Assembly (NCBI GenBank): GCA_027334785.1 | Contig: DAHWQF010000264.1 | Coordinates: forward strand, 1-5,352 | Source: Acidimicrobiaceae bacterium | GTDB lineage: Bacteria > Actinomycetota > Acidimicrobiia > Acidimicrobiales > Palsa-688 | Length of the DNA stretch: 5,352 nt | Reading direction: 5' to 3' | In this document: positions 5,232 to 5,352 of the stretch, one piece after another | How positions within the stretch are numbered: position 1 is the first letter of the stretch | Layout of the letters: every line of letters begins with the position of its first letter | Program-made: the position numbers and the translations under genes | Notes under the pieces: generated by a model | Database searches by the model: none | What the model was told of the DNA's origin: nothing | Seen by the model: only the letters and a program-made list of their open reading frames with translations

Positions 5232-5352
5232 AAAAAAGATGGCCGTCGGCCGGTCCGCCCGGCCAAGAATTTTTCTAGTAACATGGCCGACTGCGTCGGC
5301 CCAGCCTTCCGCCACCAGCGCCTCGCCGCGCAATTCGCCGATCAGCGAGCGA
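5223..5352 (-). pseudogene. LacI/GalR-family regulator, sensor-domain fragment
   Basis: Read on the minus strand from the window edge, the frame gives GEALVAEGWADAVGHVTRK, then ILGRADRPTAIFFCND. ALVAEG...LLxxxDRPTAIFxxND is the pattern of the periplasmic-binding-protein-like ligand domain of LacI/GalR repressors, where the RPTAIF strand precedes a conserved ND. Immediately after CND the similarity ends and the sequence becomes the antisense of the antitoxin fragment. The 9 bases 5223-5231 encode CND on this strand and VVA of the antitoxin on the other, so they look like the crossover point. The fragment continues beyond the window, so the DNA-binding domain may or may not exist upstream. Confidence 0.6.

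Noticed and set aside
5231..5276. An A-run, GC stem (GGCCG/CGGCC) and T-run resembling a bidirectional terminator.
   Set aside because: The bases are explained as LacI codons for GRADRPTAIFF on the minus strand; the T-run encodes IFF and the stem is irregular with a long loop.
4941..5333. A 130-aa minus-strand frame spanning the right flank.
   Set aside because: Only the part above 5223 resembles a protein family (LacI). The rest is antisense to the Phd fragment and the integrase end.

Overview
The window is very GC-rich, uses TTG as well as ATG starts, has 4-nt overlapping genes and encodes families typical of high-GC Gram-positives (SigG/ECF-type sigma linker, XerC-like integrase, Phd antitoxin, LacI sensor domain). 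I read it as an accessory region of an Actinomycetota genome; the species cannot be told from the sequence.

The main content is one complete mobile element of about 4.5 kb (about 296-4816) inserted inside an older tyrosine recombinase (integrase) gene. The interrupted gene reads through ...SHTLRHAFITAS at 145-300, meets a stop in the element, and resumes exactly in frame at 4816-4965 as LDAGVPLRDVQE...MRYDRA... to a natural stop. The hexamer CCAGTT is present once on each side (296-301 and 4811-4816), so removing 4515 bp restores an uninterrupted integrase reading frame. Inside the hexamers the ends carry mirror-image recombinase-type sites: a 13-bp inverted repeat exactly 6 bp from each core, then a 21-bp inverted repeat (19 of 21 identical).

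The element carries a tight three-gene operon: a 363-aa tyrosine recombinase with all catalytic residues, a 112-aa Cro/C1-type HTH protein, and a 683-aa protein with seven tandem CxxC...CxxC zinc-ribbon modules followed by a tyrosine-recombinase-like fold whose catalytic residues appear to be lost. The genes overlap by TTGA and ATGA. The layout (two large recombinase-related proteins plus one small protein) recalls Tn554 TnpA/TnpB/TnpC and recombinase-trio elements, but here one large partner looks catalytically dead and is armed with zinc ribbons. No passenger gene is evident. After a terminator-like hairpin, about 670 bp of apparently non-coding DNA is rich in palindromes and copies of GTTGGCGCC.

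The host DNA on both sides is made of gene pieces. On the left, the interdomain part of an ECF sigma factor (3-146) is spliced onto the integrase 3' fragment. On the right, the first 37 codons of a Phd/YefM-type antitoxin (5121-5231) are spliced onto an oppositely oriented LacI-family sensor fragment (5223-5352). The element therefore sits in a rearranged, decaying island. How the three element proteins cooperate is inference: the 363-aa enzyme would cut and rejoin DNA, and the other two would help bind ends or target, or control direction and expression.
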